Source: Welwitschia mirabilis (Eukaryota > Gnetophyta > Gnetopsida > Welwitschiales). Taken from it: a DNA stretch of 64,000 nt. The notes below the pieces were generated by a model that was not told where the DNA came from, did no database searches, and saw only the letters and a list, made by a program, of their open reading frames with translations. Position numbers and translations under genes: made by a program. Shown piece after piece: positions 1 to 11,126 of this stretch; position 1 is the first letter of the stretch; every line of letters starts with the position of its first letter. The stretch spans positions 241,503,161 through 241,567,160 of the forward strand of contig JBOZIK010000001.1 in NCBI GenBank assembly GCA_051453625.1, read 5' to 3'.

Positions 1-257
1 CTAAGAAAAACTTTGATTTCATCATAAATGCATTAAGTAATAGATTTAATGATTAAGGAAGATTCAATGATGTACGAAAAAAGTAGTATCTTCTTTAACA
101 CATATTTAATTACTTATTGATTATGGGTTACACATTATAAATTTTTTTTGTATGAAAAACATGAATCTTCATCCTTGTTAACTACAAAATAAGGATCTAC
201 ATCTAGATCAAGATTATATAACTCTACTAAAAAGTATCCAAAAACACATAGTTTATA

Positions 258-988
258 NNNNNNNNNNNNNNNNNNNNNNNNNNNNNNNNNNNNNNNNNNN
301 NNNNNNNNNNNNNNNNNNNNNNNNNNNNNNNNNNNNNNNNNNNNNNNNNNNNNNNNNNNNNNNNNNNNNNNNNNNNNNNNNNNNNNNNNNNNNNNNNNNN
401 NNNNNNNNNNNNNNNNNNNNNNNNNNNNNNNNNNNNNNNNNNNNNNNNNNNNNNNNNNNNNNNNNNNNNNNNNNNNNNNNNNNNNNNNNNNNNNNNNNNN
501 NNNNNNNNNNNNNNNNNNNNNNNNNNNNNNNNNNNNNNNNNNNNNNNNNNNNNNNNNNNNNNNNNNNNNNNNNNNNNNNNNNNNNNNNNNNNNNNNNNNN
601 NNNNNNNNNNNNNNNNNNNNNNNNNNNNNNNNNNNNNNNNNNNNNNNNNNNNNNNNNNNNNNNNNNNNNNNNNNNNNNNNNNNNNNNNNNNNNNNNNNNN
701 NNNNNNNNNNNNNNNNNNNNNNNNNNNNNNNNNNNNNNNNNNNNNNNNNNNNNNNNNNNNNNNNNNNNNNNNNNNNNNNNNNNNNNNNNNNNNNNNNNNN
801 NNNNNNNNNNNNNNNNNNNNNNNNNNNNNNNNNNNNNNNNNNNNNNNNNNNNNNNNNNNNNNNNNNNNNNNNNNNNNNNNNNNNNNNNNNNNNNNNNNNN
901 NNNNNNNNNNNNNNNNNNNNNNNNNNNNNNNNNNNNNNNNNNNNNNNNNNNNNNNNNNNNNNNNNNNNNNNNNNNNNNNNNNNNNNNN

Positions 989-1026
<38 letters not shown>
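258..1026. repeat. assembly gap followed by (CA)n microsatellite
   Basis: Positions 258-988 are 731 N. The first resolved bases after the gap are an uninterrupted CA dinucleotide run (989-1026) that ends in a short TATATA stretch. The gap therefore opens into a microsatellite, which probably caused the assembly break. Apparent reading frames here (alternating Cys-Val on the minus strand) are translated microsatellite plus N and are not genes. Confidence 0.95.
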
Positions 1027-1027
<1 letters not shown>

Positions 1028-1887
1028 CTATATATAGAATATTTTTTTCATGTTACTTGAATTCCTCCACCATTAAAGCATTCTAGTTTTAGATTTTATT
1101 TTCTAAGTTATGTGCATTTTGTTACATTATTTTTTTGATTCTTATAGCCTTGGGGAAATGTAAACTATTTATTTTCAGTGTTTTAAGGTTGTCAATGTTT
1201 ACACATCCCTTATGAAAGTCCATTAGAACTTAGGTTTTATTTATTATGTAAGTAGTAGCTACAAGAGCAAAACATCATCACCATAATAATAGAGAGTATG
1301 TCACATAAGATTGTAGTTAAGATAGGTTAGGGCGAAAAGACCCTATACTAACCTTATAACTTCTCTTACCTAGCTATTATAAAATAGTTTAATTAACTTG
1401 ACAAGAGAGTATATGAAATTGAAGCTTATTTAACACATATTACTAGCTTATTCATTACTTTACCCATGGAATTTTTTAGTTTCACCTATTATGATAGTAC
1501 ATTTTCATAGTAGATTATAGCATTTATGAGGAAAAGATAAGATTTATATGTAGGTACTAGTTCTTCTCAACAACCATAAGTATTATTATATTATAATATA
1601 TACAAAATTTAAGCAGCTTTATTTGTCTATAATGATAAGAACCTTGGAATTTCTTAGGATTTCTTCAAAATCATTTGCATGCTAAATTTTATCATTATGT
1701 GCTTATAAATCTTTTAACTTTAGTTTAGTTATAATGTTAAATAAATTTTACTTTTTATACTTATAAATCCTTTTAATTAAGTTTTGCTCATAGCAAAATA
1801 TATTTTACTTACTTTCTAACGTCTTCTTTATTTTGTGCTTAAAATTATTCTACTTTGATTTTATCTTAAGATGAAATGTACTTTTGT

Positions 1888-2068
1888 GACAAATAATTAC
1901 TTTGTATTTGTAAATATTTTANNNNNNNNNNNNNNNNNNNNNNNNNNNNNNNNNNNNNNNNNNNNNNNNNNNNNNNNNNNNNNNNNNNNNNNNNNNNNNN
2001 NNNNNNNNNNNNNNNNNNNNNATGTAATTTTGTTACAAATAATTCCTTTGTATTTGTAAATATTTTAC
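1888..2068. repeat. 100-N gap with the same ~34-bp sequence on both sides
   Basis: The sequence ending at the left gap edge (about 1888-1921, ACAAATAATTACTTTGTATT and onward) reappears with one difference just inside the right edge (about 2034-2068). The gap is exactly 100 N (1922-2021), the usual placeholder for unknown size. Either a tandem repeat spans the gap or the two contig ends overlap and were not merged. Confidence 0.8.
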
Positions 2069-2757
2069 ATCATTTCCATTCAAAAAGTAAAATACATTTT
2101 AATATTTCTCTTTAATTTGTTATAATATTTTCTTAAAATTCATTTCATTTATGCCAAAAAAAAGTAAAAACATTGATAATCAAGTAGAACTTAAACTTGT
2201 TTAAATAACATGTTGTATGAATTCTAAAAATTAAATAAAGTTAACAAAAGCACCTATGATAGAATTATCTTAAGCACATGGTTTTGAATATTTTAGAATG
2301 TCTTATTTGTATAAATTAACAGGATTTGATATGTTTACTAGTTTTAAAGGCTAGTGCTTAATGTGTAAACATAATAAATTGAAAGAATAAGACAGCAAAA
2401 CCACTCAAAAAAAGGATCATTATTCAAGCTTAAATAATCATAATAAATATTTCTTACACTACTGACAATTCAATATCCTTAAAGTACAAGTAAGATGCGA
2501 TAATAAATGCTTAATTTTTAGATCCATCACTAAAATTTTAAAGTGTAATATAATTTATTTTTAAATAAGAAATTAATATCTACAAGTGAAACATTTGATT
2601 TATTTAGTATTACTTTTTTAGGCTAAACAAATTTATATGGAGATGAATAGAGGAGGAGATTAGTAGTAAGAATGGGATCATTCCATATAGATTGTAAAGA
2701 GTTGAAAAGATGAAGCATTGCATTACATTTCTCACTTTTTAACAAATCACCAATTCT

Positions 2758-2863
2758 AATTAAGAGAATGTATCATTATTAAGAGAAGTGAGAAGTTAAA
2801 GTGTCACTTGAATTAAGAGAATGGGACCATTGTTAAGAGGAGTGGGAAGTCAAAGTATCACGT
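2758..2863. repeat. two-copy tandem repeat, unit 53 bp
   Basis: Unit 1 (2758-2810) and unit 2 (2811-2863) both begin AATTAAGAGAATG and both contain TTAAGAG, GTGAGAAGT/GTGGGAAGT and AAAGT.TCAC at matching spacing, with scattered substitutions. Only two copies are present and no coding potential is seen. It is a local duplication of non-coding DNA. Confidence 0.75.
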
Positions 2864-3849
2864 TACGCTTCTTAGCTCCTAGAAAAATCAATAGTTAATG
2901 ATTAGCACCTTAGTCCATAATAAGAAATAAGTGATTTAAGTAAAACATTATATAGATTAAATTGTGACAAAACTAAATTAAGCAAATGTCATAAAATATC
3001 ATCTATCTTTTATGGGTATGTAAATCAATTTATGTGAAAATAATTTCATTAATAGCCATTGGTCACATTAATGAGTTATAAGGCAATTGAGATTCTGAGA
3101 AAAACATTTCTCTTAAAAGACATAACCACATGTTATGATCAAAATCACCAAGGCTAAAAATTTTAGTTTGTAGTTATTCTCTATAAAAAATTATAAATGA
3201 GACTTAGGCACTTGACATATAGCATTTCCTTGAAGTTCCTTGTTTTATGATTGTATTGTGTGAAATTTGTCAAAGAGACAAAGTGTTACAATTAAATAGC
3301 AAAAACTATTAGAAAACCAAAAAAAACATTTAGAGTTGAAAAATAAATTAAACACAATAGATTCCTTCGATTAAAGGTTTATTATAGGCTTAAATAAGCT
3401 AGGATATGAATCCTTATAGGCTAACTATCAACCTTATAGATTTAAATAGCATCTTTTTGTCACCTTCCATCATGGTAACTTCATGGCATCATAATTTTCA
3501 TTTGGATAATTTTAGAGACGCTTGATGTATCTTACATTTCTCTCAATTGGCCCATGTAAAACAAGTGATAATCAATAATATGATGATAATTGCTTTATTG
3601 TCACTATTAAAATCAACATTACCTAAAAGAATTTCTCTATACATGAATCATGGTAGTCATGTTCTCTTGACAAATATTTTCTTCCATGTATTACAATGTA
3701 TGTTACTTTTTAATTTAATAGCTTATGATGCTTTATGAAAATCATTCATGTTCCAACTTTATGGATCTAAATATATCATAAATTAATACATGATAAAGAC
3801 TTAATATGCACAAATAAATATTATCTTCTTGAAACCTATAGTTTATAAA

Positions 3850-6128
3850 CATTGATAGGCATCATAGAGTAAAAACTAAAAATAATTTAATAAGTGCAAT
3901 ATGAATTAAATAATTCTGAAAAGACTTACTAGGTAATCCTTTAGTTATAGGATTAGAAATTGTTGACTCAATAGTTATATGCTCAATAGAAATTTCTTAT
4001 TTCTTAATTTTATTTTTGATAATCAAATATTTTATATCGATGTGCCTCCTTTGGCTTCTACTTTTATTATTTTTAGAGAAGAACACTATAGCTGAATTGT
4101 CAAAAAGTTATTCAATGGCTTGGTAATAGAGCTAATAAAGTTTAATTCTGATATGAAATTTATTATCATAATGTTTGTAATGTAGCTTTATAACATGCAA
4201 TGAATTGTATCTTTATTATGGACGATGCAATAATAGTTTGTTTTATGCTTCTTTAAGATACAATACCTCTAGTTAAGAGAAAGATGTATATTAAAGTAGA
4301 TGTTTTAATGTCTATGCATCTAACAAAATCTGAATCTAAATGAACAGCCACTTTTGAATTGTCTAAATGTCTATATATGAACTTGTACTCTTAGTATCAT
4401 GCAGGGACCTCATAATTCTTTTAGTAGCTTTCCAATGCTCCATACTTAGGTTACTCTGATATCTTTCCAACATTCCTACTACAAATGCAATATCCAATCT
4501 AGTATAAACTTATGATGTACATAAGGATTTCCACTGCAGAAGCAAAAGGAATGTTTTTCATCTATTCTTATTTTAATGTATTCTAAAGACACTAGTGTAA
4601 ACCAAACTTGTCTCCTTTGATAATGAACATTGTAATGGATGAACAATTTTTCATCCTTAACTTTTTAAGAACCTTTTCAATGTAGAATTCTTAGGATAGT
4701 ATAAATGTTCTTTGGATTCTATCTATGTGAATCTCTATGTCAGCAACATAAAAGGCTTTATCCATATCCTTCATTTTTGAAGTTTTGAGAAACAAATTAC
4801 TTTGTCTCATTCAGCAGTTTCAAGTTATTGCTTAAAAGTAAAATATCATTCGTGTATAAAGCTTAAAAAATGTATTTGCTCCTACTAATCTTAACATATA
4901 TATGTTGATCACTGATGTTATTTGTAAAACCATAAAAAGAAATAACATTGAAAAATTTTAAATACCATTTGTGAGAAGCCTATTTTAGTGCATATATATT
5001 TCTTTAACTTGCAAACTGACTGACTATCTATTTTATTATAAATGCATTCAAGTTGATACAAGTATACCTCTTTGTAAAGATTCCTATTTAGGAATGTTAT
5101 TTTCACATCCATTTGATGTGGCTCTAATATAAAATAAGATACTAATGCCATGATTGTTCTAAGTGAATCCTTCTTTTAAACCAAAGGGAAGGTTACATAA
5201 TAATCAATGCCCTCATTTTAAATGAAACCCTTAGCTACAAGTCTCACCTTATACTATTTGATACCACTAGAAGAGTCTCTTTTGATTTTATTAATTCATT
5301 TACATTTAATAACTAAGGATCCATTCAGTAACTTGACAAGATCCTAGACTTTATTTTTAGTTGTGGATTTTATTTCTTTTTTATGAAATCATATTAAAAT
5401 GTGTAATTTTCTCAACTACTAAATAATGAAAAAGTACTTAGTTCATCTTTCAGTCTAATATCATGGTCAAACCCTTGAAGGTATATAATATAATTACTAG
5501 AAATTGATGATCTCCTAACCCTTAAGGATCTTCATGGAATAATTCCTCATGGGATAGTAGATGTTGTTATTATTATTTAATGAAATTTAGAGTATTATTT
5601 TAAAAATCAATTAACTTTGCTATATTTAAGAGTATCCCTAATGATTTCATTTCTTCTTCACATACCACATTCTGAAGAAACTCACTCCCACTAAATTCAT
5701 GATTCTCACAAAATCTTACATGTTTAGCCACAATAACTCTTGAAGTGTGTTAAGGATAATAGAACTTATATCCTTTGGAGTTAATTGAATAGCAAAGGAA
5801 ATAATTTCTTACACTTCTTACATCCAATTTCTTTAGATATGGCTTATAAATCCTCCCTTCAACTAGAAAACCCCATATGTGTGCATGTCTCAAACTTAGT
5901 TTTTCACCCATTCCATAATTCAAAAGGTGTTTTGAGTACAATCTTGAGTGGAATCCTATTTTGGATTTACACATTAGTTGTTAGGGCTCCATTCCATAAG
6001 CATGTAGGTGACTTTAAATTACTGATCATCCTTTTAATCATCTTCATAAGTGCTTAGCCATACCATTTTATTGTATTGTCTTTAGCATTATATATTGAGC
6101 AATAATGCCCCTCTCTGCGAGGCACTTA
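3850..6128 (-). pseudogene. Ty1/copia element D: integrase, reverse transcriptase and RNase H remnants
   Basis: This is a decayed copia pol, read right to left. Around 6115-5960 the integrase catalytic-core end is visible (GIIAQY..., then a QQNGVAE-type motif read as NGMA), followed by MISNLKSP.CLWNGAL. At 5974-5750 comes the integrase C-terminal signature LRHAHIWGFLVEGRIY...KKLDVR...SKGYKFYYP. At 5151-4918 reverse transcriptase shows HQMDVKITFLNRNLYKEVYL and VCKLKK. Near 4560-4380 the RT connection reads MKNIPFASAVEILMY...RLDIAF. RNase H ends near 4100-4000 with FSKNNKS...HIDIKYLIIKNKI, and the tail ISNPITKGLPSK lies near 3930. Many stops and frameshifts make it non-functional. The gag of the same element lies at 7425-8264, and gypsy fragment A separates them. 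Confidence 0.88.
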
Positions 6129-6820
6129 GCAAAGGGAAGAAAATAGTTGAGGGCTTTGTGTGCACAAAATATTCTTAACTCAAACTCTTCATATACTATA
6201 ACACGTTCAGCCCACCAAGCACATAACAGNNNNNNNNNNNNNNNNNNNNNNNNNNNNNNNNNNNNNNNNNNNNNNNNNNNNNNNNNNNNNNNNNNNNNNN
6301 NNNNNNNNNNNNNNNNNNNNNNNNNNNNNNNNNNNNNNNNNNNNNNNNNNNNNNNNNNNNNNNNNNNNNNNNNNNNNNNNNNNNNNNNNNNNNNNNNNNN
6401 NNNNNNNNNNNNNNNNNNNNNNNNNNNNNNNNNNNNNNNNNNNNNNNNNNNNNNNNNNNNNNNNNNNNNNNNNNNNNNNNNNNNNNNNNNNNNNNNNNNN
6501 NNNNNNNNNNNNNNNNNNNNNNNNNNNNNNNNNNNNNNNNNNNNNNNNNNNNNNNNNNNNNNNNNNNNNNNNNNNNNNNNNNNNNNNNNNNNNNNNNNNN
6601 NNNNNNNNNNNNNNNNNNNNNCATTTAATCATCTTCATAAGTGCTTAGCCATACCATTTTGTTGTATTGTCTTTAGCATTATATATTGAGCAATAATGCC
6701 CCTCTCTGCAAGGCACTTAGCAAAGGGAAGCAAAGAGTTGAGAGCTTTGTGTGCGCAAAATATTCTTAACTCAAACTCTTCATATACTATAACACGTCCA
6801 GCCCAACAAGCACATAACAG
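6029..6820. repeat. ~198-bp duplication flanking a 392-N gap
   Basis: Positions about 6031-6229 and 6622-6820 are near-identical; I count about nine differences. Each copy holds the same copia integrase end joined to the same truncated gypsy LTR start (AAGGGAAG). Because the duplicated block includes an insertion junction, it is either a recent duplication or two haplotype or contig ends that should overlap. The 392 N (6230-6621) may then be false. Confidence 0.8.
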
Positions 6821-7418
6821 CTTGGTATCAGAGCTAGGTATTGCTGACTAGCGATATGAGCATCTCGAATCTGAAATTAGGAGCTTGAAGGAGGAGTGAA
6901 TAAGACAATTCAAGGAGTTATAGGAATCCATGGTAGCCCTTTTTATTGCTATGAATGATGGTTATGATCAGGCAGAAGGATTAAATAGTCACTCACATTG
7001 ATCAGATGGTAGATCAAATGACAAAGCAGGATCGACGAGATTTTACCTTTCCAAGCTGGTAAAATTGGATTTTCTGAAATTCAACGGTGACGAAGATCCT
7101 ATAAGTTGGATTTGTAGAGCTCACCAATTTTTTAAGTTTCATCAAATGCCAGAAGAAGAGAAGGTACCACTTGCTTCTTTCAATTTAGAAGGTGATGAAC
7201 AACTGTGGTACTAGTTAATGAAAGAAGGCGAAGAATTGGTCAATTAGAAAGCTTTTAAGGATCAACTTCATGCAAGGTATGGTTCAACTCAATATTAAGA
7301 TTTCTTTGGTGATTTAACAAAGCTGCAATAAATAGGTTTGATTTGGGAGTATCAAATGTAGTTTGAAAGATTGTTAATTTGTGCTGGGTAATTGTCTCCT
7401 TAGCAGCAAGTTGGTTGT
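6127..7418 (+). mobile_element. Ty3/gypsy fragment A: LTR end, PBS and truncated gag
   Basis: Only the last ~95 bp of a gypsy LTR are present, seen twice: before a 392-N gap (about 6127-6229) and after it (about 6719-6819), the latter ending CACATAACA. A three-base spacer and the primer-binding site TGGTATCAGAGC (6823-6834) follow. From about 6930 the gag reads as in gypsy B and C (KLVKLDFLKFNGDEDPISWI, then PEEEKVPLASFNLEGDEQLWY) with stops. The copy breaks off in gag near 7418, where it meets the zinc-knuckle end of copia D gag. It lies inside copia D, so it inserted after D or replaced part of it: D's protease and integrase N-terminus are missing here. Confidence 0.85.
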
Positions 7419-7424
7419 TTTCTT

Positions 7425-8264
7425 GAAGTGTTCCTTGTTCTTATAAAAATAGCATTTATCTTTATTGCCACCATGTTTCATTTGTACATTTTCATTCTTT
7501 CTTTTCTAGAAACACCTTTGTCTTTCTTAGCATTTTTCTTTAGCATGAGTCAATAATTAGCACTTTCAAGTATCTCATGCTTTACCTTTTCCTCCTCTTA
7601 TACACATAAGCTAATAGTCCATTACTGATCATTTTTATTTATGTGTGTTGTAATCTATTTTAAATGGTCCACATTTTGCAGGAATAGAGTTAAGAACAAG
7701 ATGCACAAGAAATGACTCAGGAATATCAACCTTTAGGGTTTTCAATCTAGTGGCAATATTTCTCATTTCCATAATGTGTTCACGGATACTCCTGCTTTTC
7801 TTATATGTCATGCTTGATAGTTTCTTCATTAGGATGTTGGATAAGGCCTTATCAAAGCTTACAAATTATTCTTTAATAGCTTTCATGTAGCCTCTAGTAT
7901 TATCTCATTTTAGAATCAAACCCCCTAATGCCTTTACTTATATGAGACTTGATGAACATGACTCGAGCGATTGGATCCCACCCCCTTCTCATAAGGATCC
8001 TTTTCATTTGGTGTACTTGGTTCTATGGGGACATGGTTCATCCACATGGGATGTCAAATTCAGATCCATGCATCTGAGAGTCGAGAGAACTTGGTCCCAG
8101 TTGGAATAGTTTTCACTAGACAACATTGAAATATGAGATGAATCATTAAGAAGAGTAGTGGTAGGAGTAACTGCAATGATCACACAAACATGTATTAATA
8201 TAATGATAAGTTTTAAATGGAATAATAAATTCAAAACCTTTCTATGTGTGGAGGCTACATACAT
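7425..8264 (-). pseudogene. Ty1/copia element D: gag remnant
   Basis: This is a minus-strand copia gag. The N-terminal block (8264-8004) contains MLSSENYSNWDQVLSTLRCM, the tryptophan-bearing gag motif for assembling the capsid shell. A second block (7829-7635) contains MKKLSSMTYKKSRSIREHIM and FLVHLVLNSIPAKCGPFKI, typical of the copia gag polyprotein. Near 7470-7428 is the start of a CCHC zinc knuckle (CYFYKNKEH; the second Cys is Tyr). Stops separate the blocks. The sequence TTGCAG just upstream of the first conserved block resembles a splice acceptor, but this is only a suggestion. Gypsy fragment A cuts it off at about 7420. Its pol is at 3850-6128. Confidence 0.85.
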
Positions 8265-8940
8265 GCATATAATTTACTCGTTTTATTCATAAGACTGAGA
8301 AGCATGAACACTAAAACAAAATATTACATACTTGTGGGCATAGGAAAAATTCCTGTTTTTAATGTTTTAATTTAGCATCTCATTCCAGTTAACTTACTAA
8401 AAAGTCACCTCACTATGGCTACTTTAAATATTTGATGTCTTCTTTCCTTATAATAACATCAAACAACTATAGGATGGTCAGTGTATATACCATGTCATCT
8501 TTAAGGTTGAACTCTATGTAAACATAAACCATCAACATTTATGTGCACTACTTTCAAAATGTTAAAAAAGACTCTTCTCAAAACATAAAACAAAGAAAAA
8601 ATAACAAAACATTTCACTAAGAATAGCAATAAAACAATCTTAAAACAGATCCTCTGAACAACCAAAACCCAAAAGATAATAACAAAGGTCAATAATATCT
8701 TCACTATTTTGAGTGAAAGGAAACAGAGCCTTTCAATATTTAAGAAACTAATTTATGTAAAATAAAACCAAAAAATCATAAAAGAAATACATAACTCCTA
8801 AATTTCAATCATAATAAATCTTGAAACATGGTGTCAGTCATCTGAAACGGATTCTAGGTTATGAAACTAAACATGAAAAGATGTTAAAAAATATAAATAT
8901 TAAAAATAGAAAAATTTCAAAGATACGATTTTTATTATGG
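8265..8940. other. AT-rich interval, nothing recognised
   Basis: This separates the copia D gag from the GC-richer phosphatase fragment. It should hold the 5' leader and LTR of copia D, but I find no clear primer-binding site or paired LTR. The frames present are short and of low complexity. Confidence 0.5.
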
Positions 8941-9566
8941 TAACATGCCTCGCCGCTTGTCCCAGAGTGCTGATGTTATATTGCCGATGTCATTCTCTAG
9001 TCGGAAAATAGCACGCCGCCACTTTGGAAGAGAATTAATCCATCCTTCTGCCGATTGCTCTTTGCGTGCTTCCTTGCCTACGCCTATGACAATCATTTCT
9101 TTCCCACAAACGCCCATCAGGCAGAGCCCGCCGCCTCAATATCAACCCTCTGAAAGCACGCCTTCATTGCCGAATCCCACTCAGCAGGCATCCTCCAACC
9201 GTTCACGGATCCTTGACGGCACCCTTTTTAAGCTACTTTGCAAGCAAAGGGCGCAACTGTGTCTGACAAAACCCGGACGCCTACATGCCGCCGTGCCAGT
9301 CATAAACGTCAACAAAGTGAAAAGCCGGCGGATGCCGCGGTGGGCGTCGGCGGCCGTGGGCCTCGGCGGGTCTGAGTAAAACGACGACATGACCTCCATT
9401 TTGTCTTCTATCTCCGGCTGCTAGCCGATGACGGACCCGCAGCTGTGGGAAGGCACAGTCCAGAAGTATAAGCGCGCCAATGTTGTCACTTCACCTGTGG
9501 CATATTTTGGCGTCTCTTGCCGGCGAAGGCAAGGGCAAGTCTGCCGTGAAGCTCTGTATGTGCAGC
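8941..9566 (-). pseudogene. protein phosphatase 2C (PP2C) gene fragment
   Basis: This compact GC-richer island stands out from its AT-rich surroundings. Read on the minus strand with frameshifts, it follows the PP2C order. Near 9403-9440 is SCGSVIG, a stop, then QPEIEDKMEV, matching the N-terminal GRRxEMEDAV signature. Near 9287-9320 is FHFVDVYDWHGG, matching the metal-binding FFGVYDGHGG (the first Gly is Trp). Near 9129-9190 is PAEWDSAMKACFQRVDIEAA, matching the W..AM..CF.RVD.E segment. Near 9099-9125 is WAFVGKK, where PP2Cs have the VVA(F/V)V strand. PP2Cs are Mg/Mn-dependent Ser/Thr phosphatases, and the segment order recalls the plant ABA co-receptor group, which I cannot confirm. Stops, frameshifts and the missing C-terminal half make it dead. 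The gypsy B LTR starts at the next base. Confidence 0.72.
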
Positions 9567-9881
9567 TGTTATGTGCTTGGTGGGTTGAACATATTACAGT
9601 ATACGAAGAGTGTAAAGAATATTTTGTGCACACAAAGCTCTCAACTCTCTGCTTTCCTTAATCATTCCTTTTTTACCTATTTTGTCAATAGATAAAAAGA
9701 AAAAGGAAGCTAAGTGTTTATTTGACTTCCTAAAAATCCTCCACTACAATGACTCCACTGTAAGCAACAACTAAGCATAGACTTAGTAAACAAAGCACTA
9801 AAAGACTCCCAACTTCTATGCACAACCTGATACTAATGCAAATTCAACAACTAAAGAAAAAATAATAATATATACATATCA
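9567..9881 (-). repeat. 3' LTR of gypsy B (internally deleted)
   Basis: It begins (minus strand) TGATATGTATATATTATTA and ends CAAGCACATAACA, 315 bp. It matches the 446-bp LTR at 14170-14615 at both ends but lacks roughly 130 bp in the middle, between the GTGGAG block and the AAACACTTA block. The polypurine tract lies immediately upstream (higher coordinates), as expected for a 3' LTR. Confidence 0.88.
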
Positions 9882-9904
9882 TTCCTTCCCCTTAAATTTC
9901 ACCC

Positions 9905-11110
9905 TTGTCCTCAAGGGTAGCTTCTGGAAAGTGAATTTGAAGGTCCTTGAAATCTTCCCACATAGCATCAGCTAGAGATAGCCCAAATGCACTAGAACTT
10001 CTTTTTTTTATTATCGTACCCGATGATCGAGTATTGCTTGAGGTGCTAGTACAAGTGCATCCTCTTCTTCTAAAGTAACTGGTAGCGCCTTTTGGACATC
10101 AACCTTGTCATCCACATTCTTCTTTAGACATGATACATGAAAGACGGGGTGAATTTAAGATCCTGCAAGAAGTTTTAGCTTGTAACCAACATTGCCAATC
10201 CTCTCCACTATTTCGTATGGATTGAGATTCCTTTGAAGTGATACCGAAACTTGTCGTTATGGTTGGAGCCGCACATAAACATAATCTCCCACCTCAAGGA
10301 TTCTTTCAATATGGTGGGCGTCATGATATTTATTTCATCCACACCTAGGCAACTTGGAAATGTTCACTCAGTTTTATACTTAGTCTTGACACTTCAATTC
10401 TTGCTTTACAAAATTCACTTGAGTAGTGTCTGACAAATATGATAAAGAGAGTTGGTGGGGCATGACCATAGACAACTTCAAATGGCAACATTTTAGTAGC
10501 ACTGTGAAAGCTTGTGTTATAGCAATAGGTTGCCCAAGAAATCCAATGAACCCACTTCCTTGGCTTATCACCAGTGAAGCAACAGAGATACATTTTGATT
10601 GTTTGGTTTACCACCTCAGTTCGCTCATCCGTTTGAGGGTGATAAGCTGATGAGAAATTAAATTTGACTCCCTACACACAGAATAATTTCGTCCATAAAG
10701 AATTCATAAAAACTAGATCTCGATCACAGATAATGGATTCAACAATCCATACAACTTGAATATGTTGTCGAAAATAGTTAAGCCATCGAGGTTGTAGTGT
10801 ATGGGTGCGAGATAGGAATGAAATGAGCAAACTTAGATAAACGATCCACCACCACAAAAATTACAGACTTACCTCTAGAATTAGGTAGTCCATCAATGAA
10901 ATCCATGGAGATATTTGTCCAAGTTTGAGATGGAATTGGAAGTGGTTGTAGCAGTCCCGATGGTGAAGTGTTCTCTCATTTTTGTCAGTGGCATGTCTCA
11001 CATTGACGAATTTGAGCCTTGACATCTTCACTCATTTTGCTCTAGTAGAAGACTGAATTGATTCGATGGAGAGTCTTATGAAACCCTTCATGAGTGCTAG
11101 AGTGGAATTC
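9905..11110 (-). pseudogene. gypsy B integrase and C-terminal chromodomain-like tail
   Basis: From high to low coordinates: the integrase zinc-binding region near 11050-10980; the core at 10857-10672 with ...SIICDRDLVFMNSLWTKLF (second catalytic Asp); and at 10614-10345 VVNQ-type MVNQTIKMYLCCFTGDKPRK, then FHSATKMLPFEVVYGHAPP. These are classic Ty3/gypsy integrase motifs. Near 10330-9905 the C-terminal linker and a tail related to the chromodomain-like end of copy C (HWTGL...WKDF) precede the polypurine tract. Several stops and a deletion near 10220 relative to copy B2 break it. Integrase joins element cDNA to host DNA. Confidence 0.85.
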
Positions 11111-11126
11111 CTCCGAAACATAGGAA

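Larger units (their letters stand above)
1027..3849. other. AT-rich sequence, no gene recognised
   Basis: I see no coding similarity on either strand. Reading frames are short and of low complexity. It holds a 100-N gap (1922-2021) with near-identical flanks and a 53-bp tandem duplication at 2758-2863. The right end may include the 3' untranslated part and LTR of the minus-strand copia element whose RNase H tail ends near 3850, but I could not fix a TG...CA boundary. Confidence 0.6.

Noticed and set aside
135-1025. Long minus-strand frames of Cys-Val repeats at the window start
   Set aside because: They are a translated CA microsatellite extended through 731 N.
8945-9661. Plus-strand frames of 144 and 77 codons over the GC-rich island
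   Set aside because: The minus strand carries ordered PP2C motifs in the same place, so the plus frames are shadows.
9567-9881. Solo LTR beside the phosphatase fragment
   Set aside because: A polypurine tract and complete gypsy interior follow, so it is the 3' LTR of element B.
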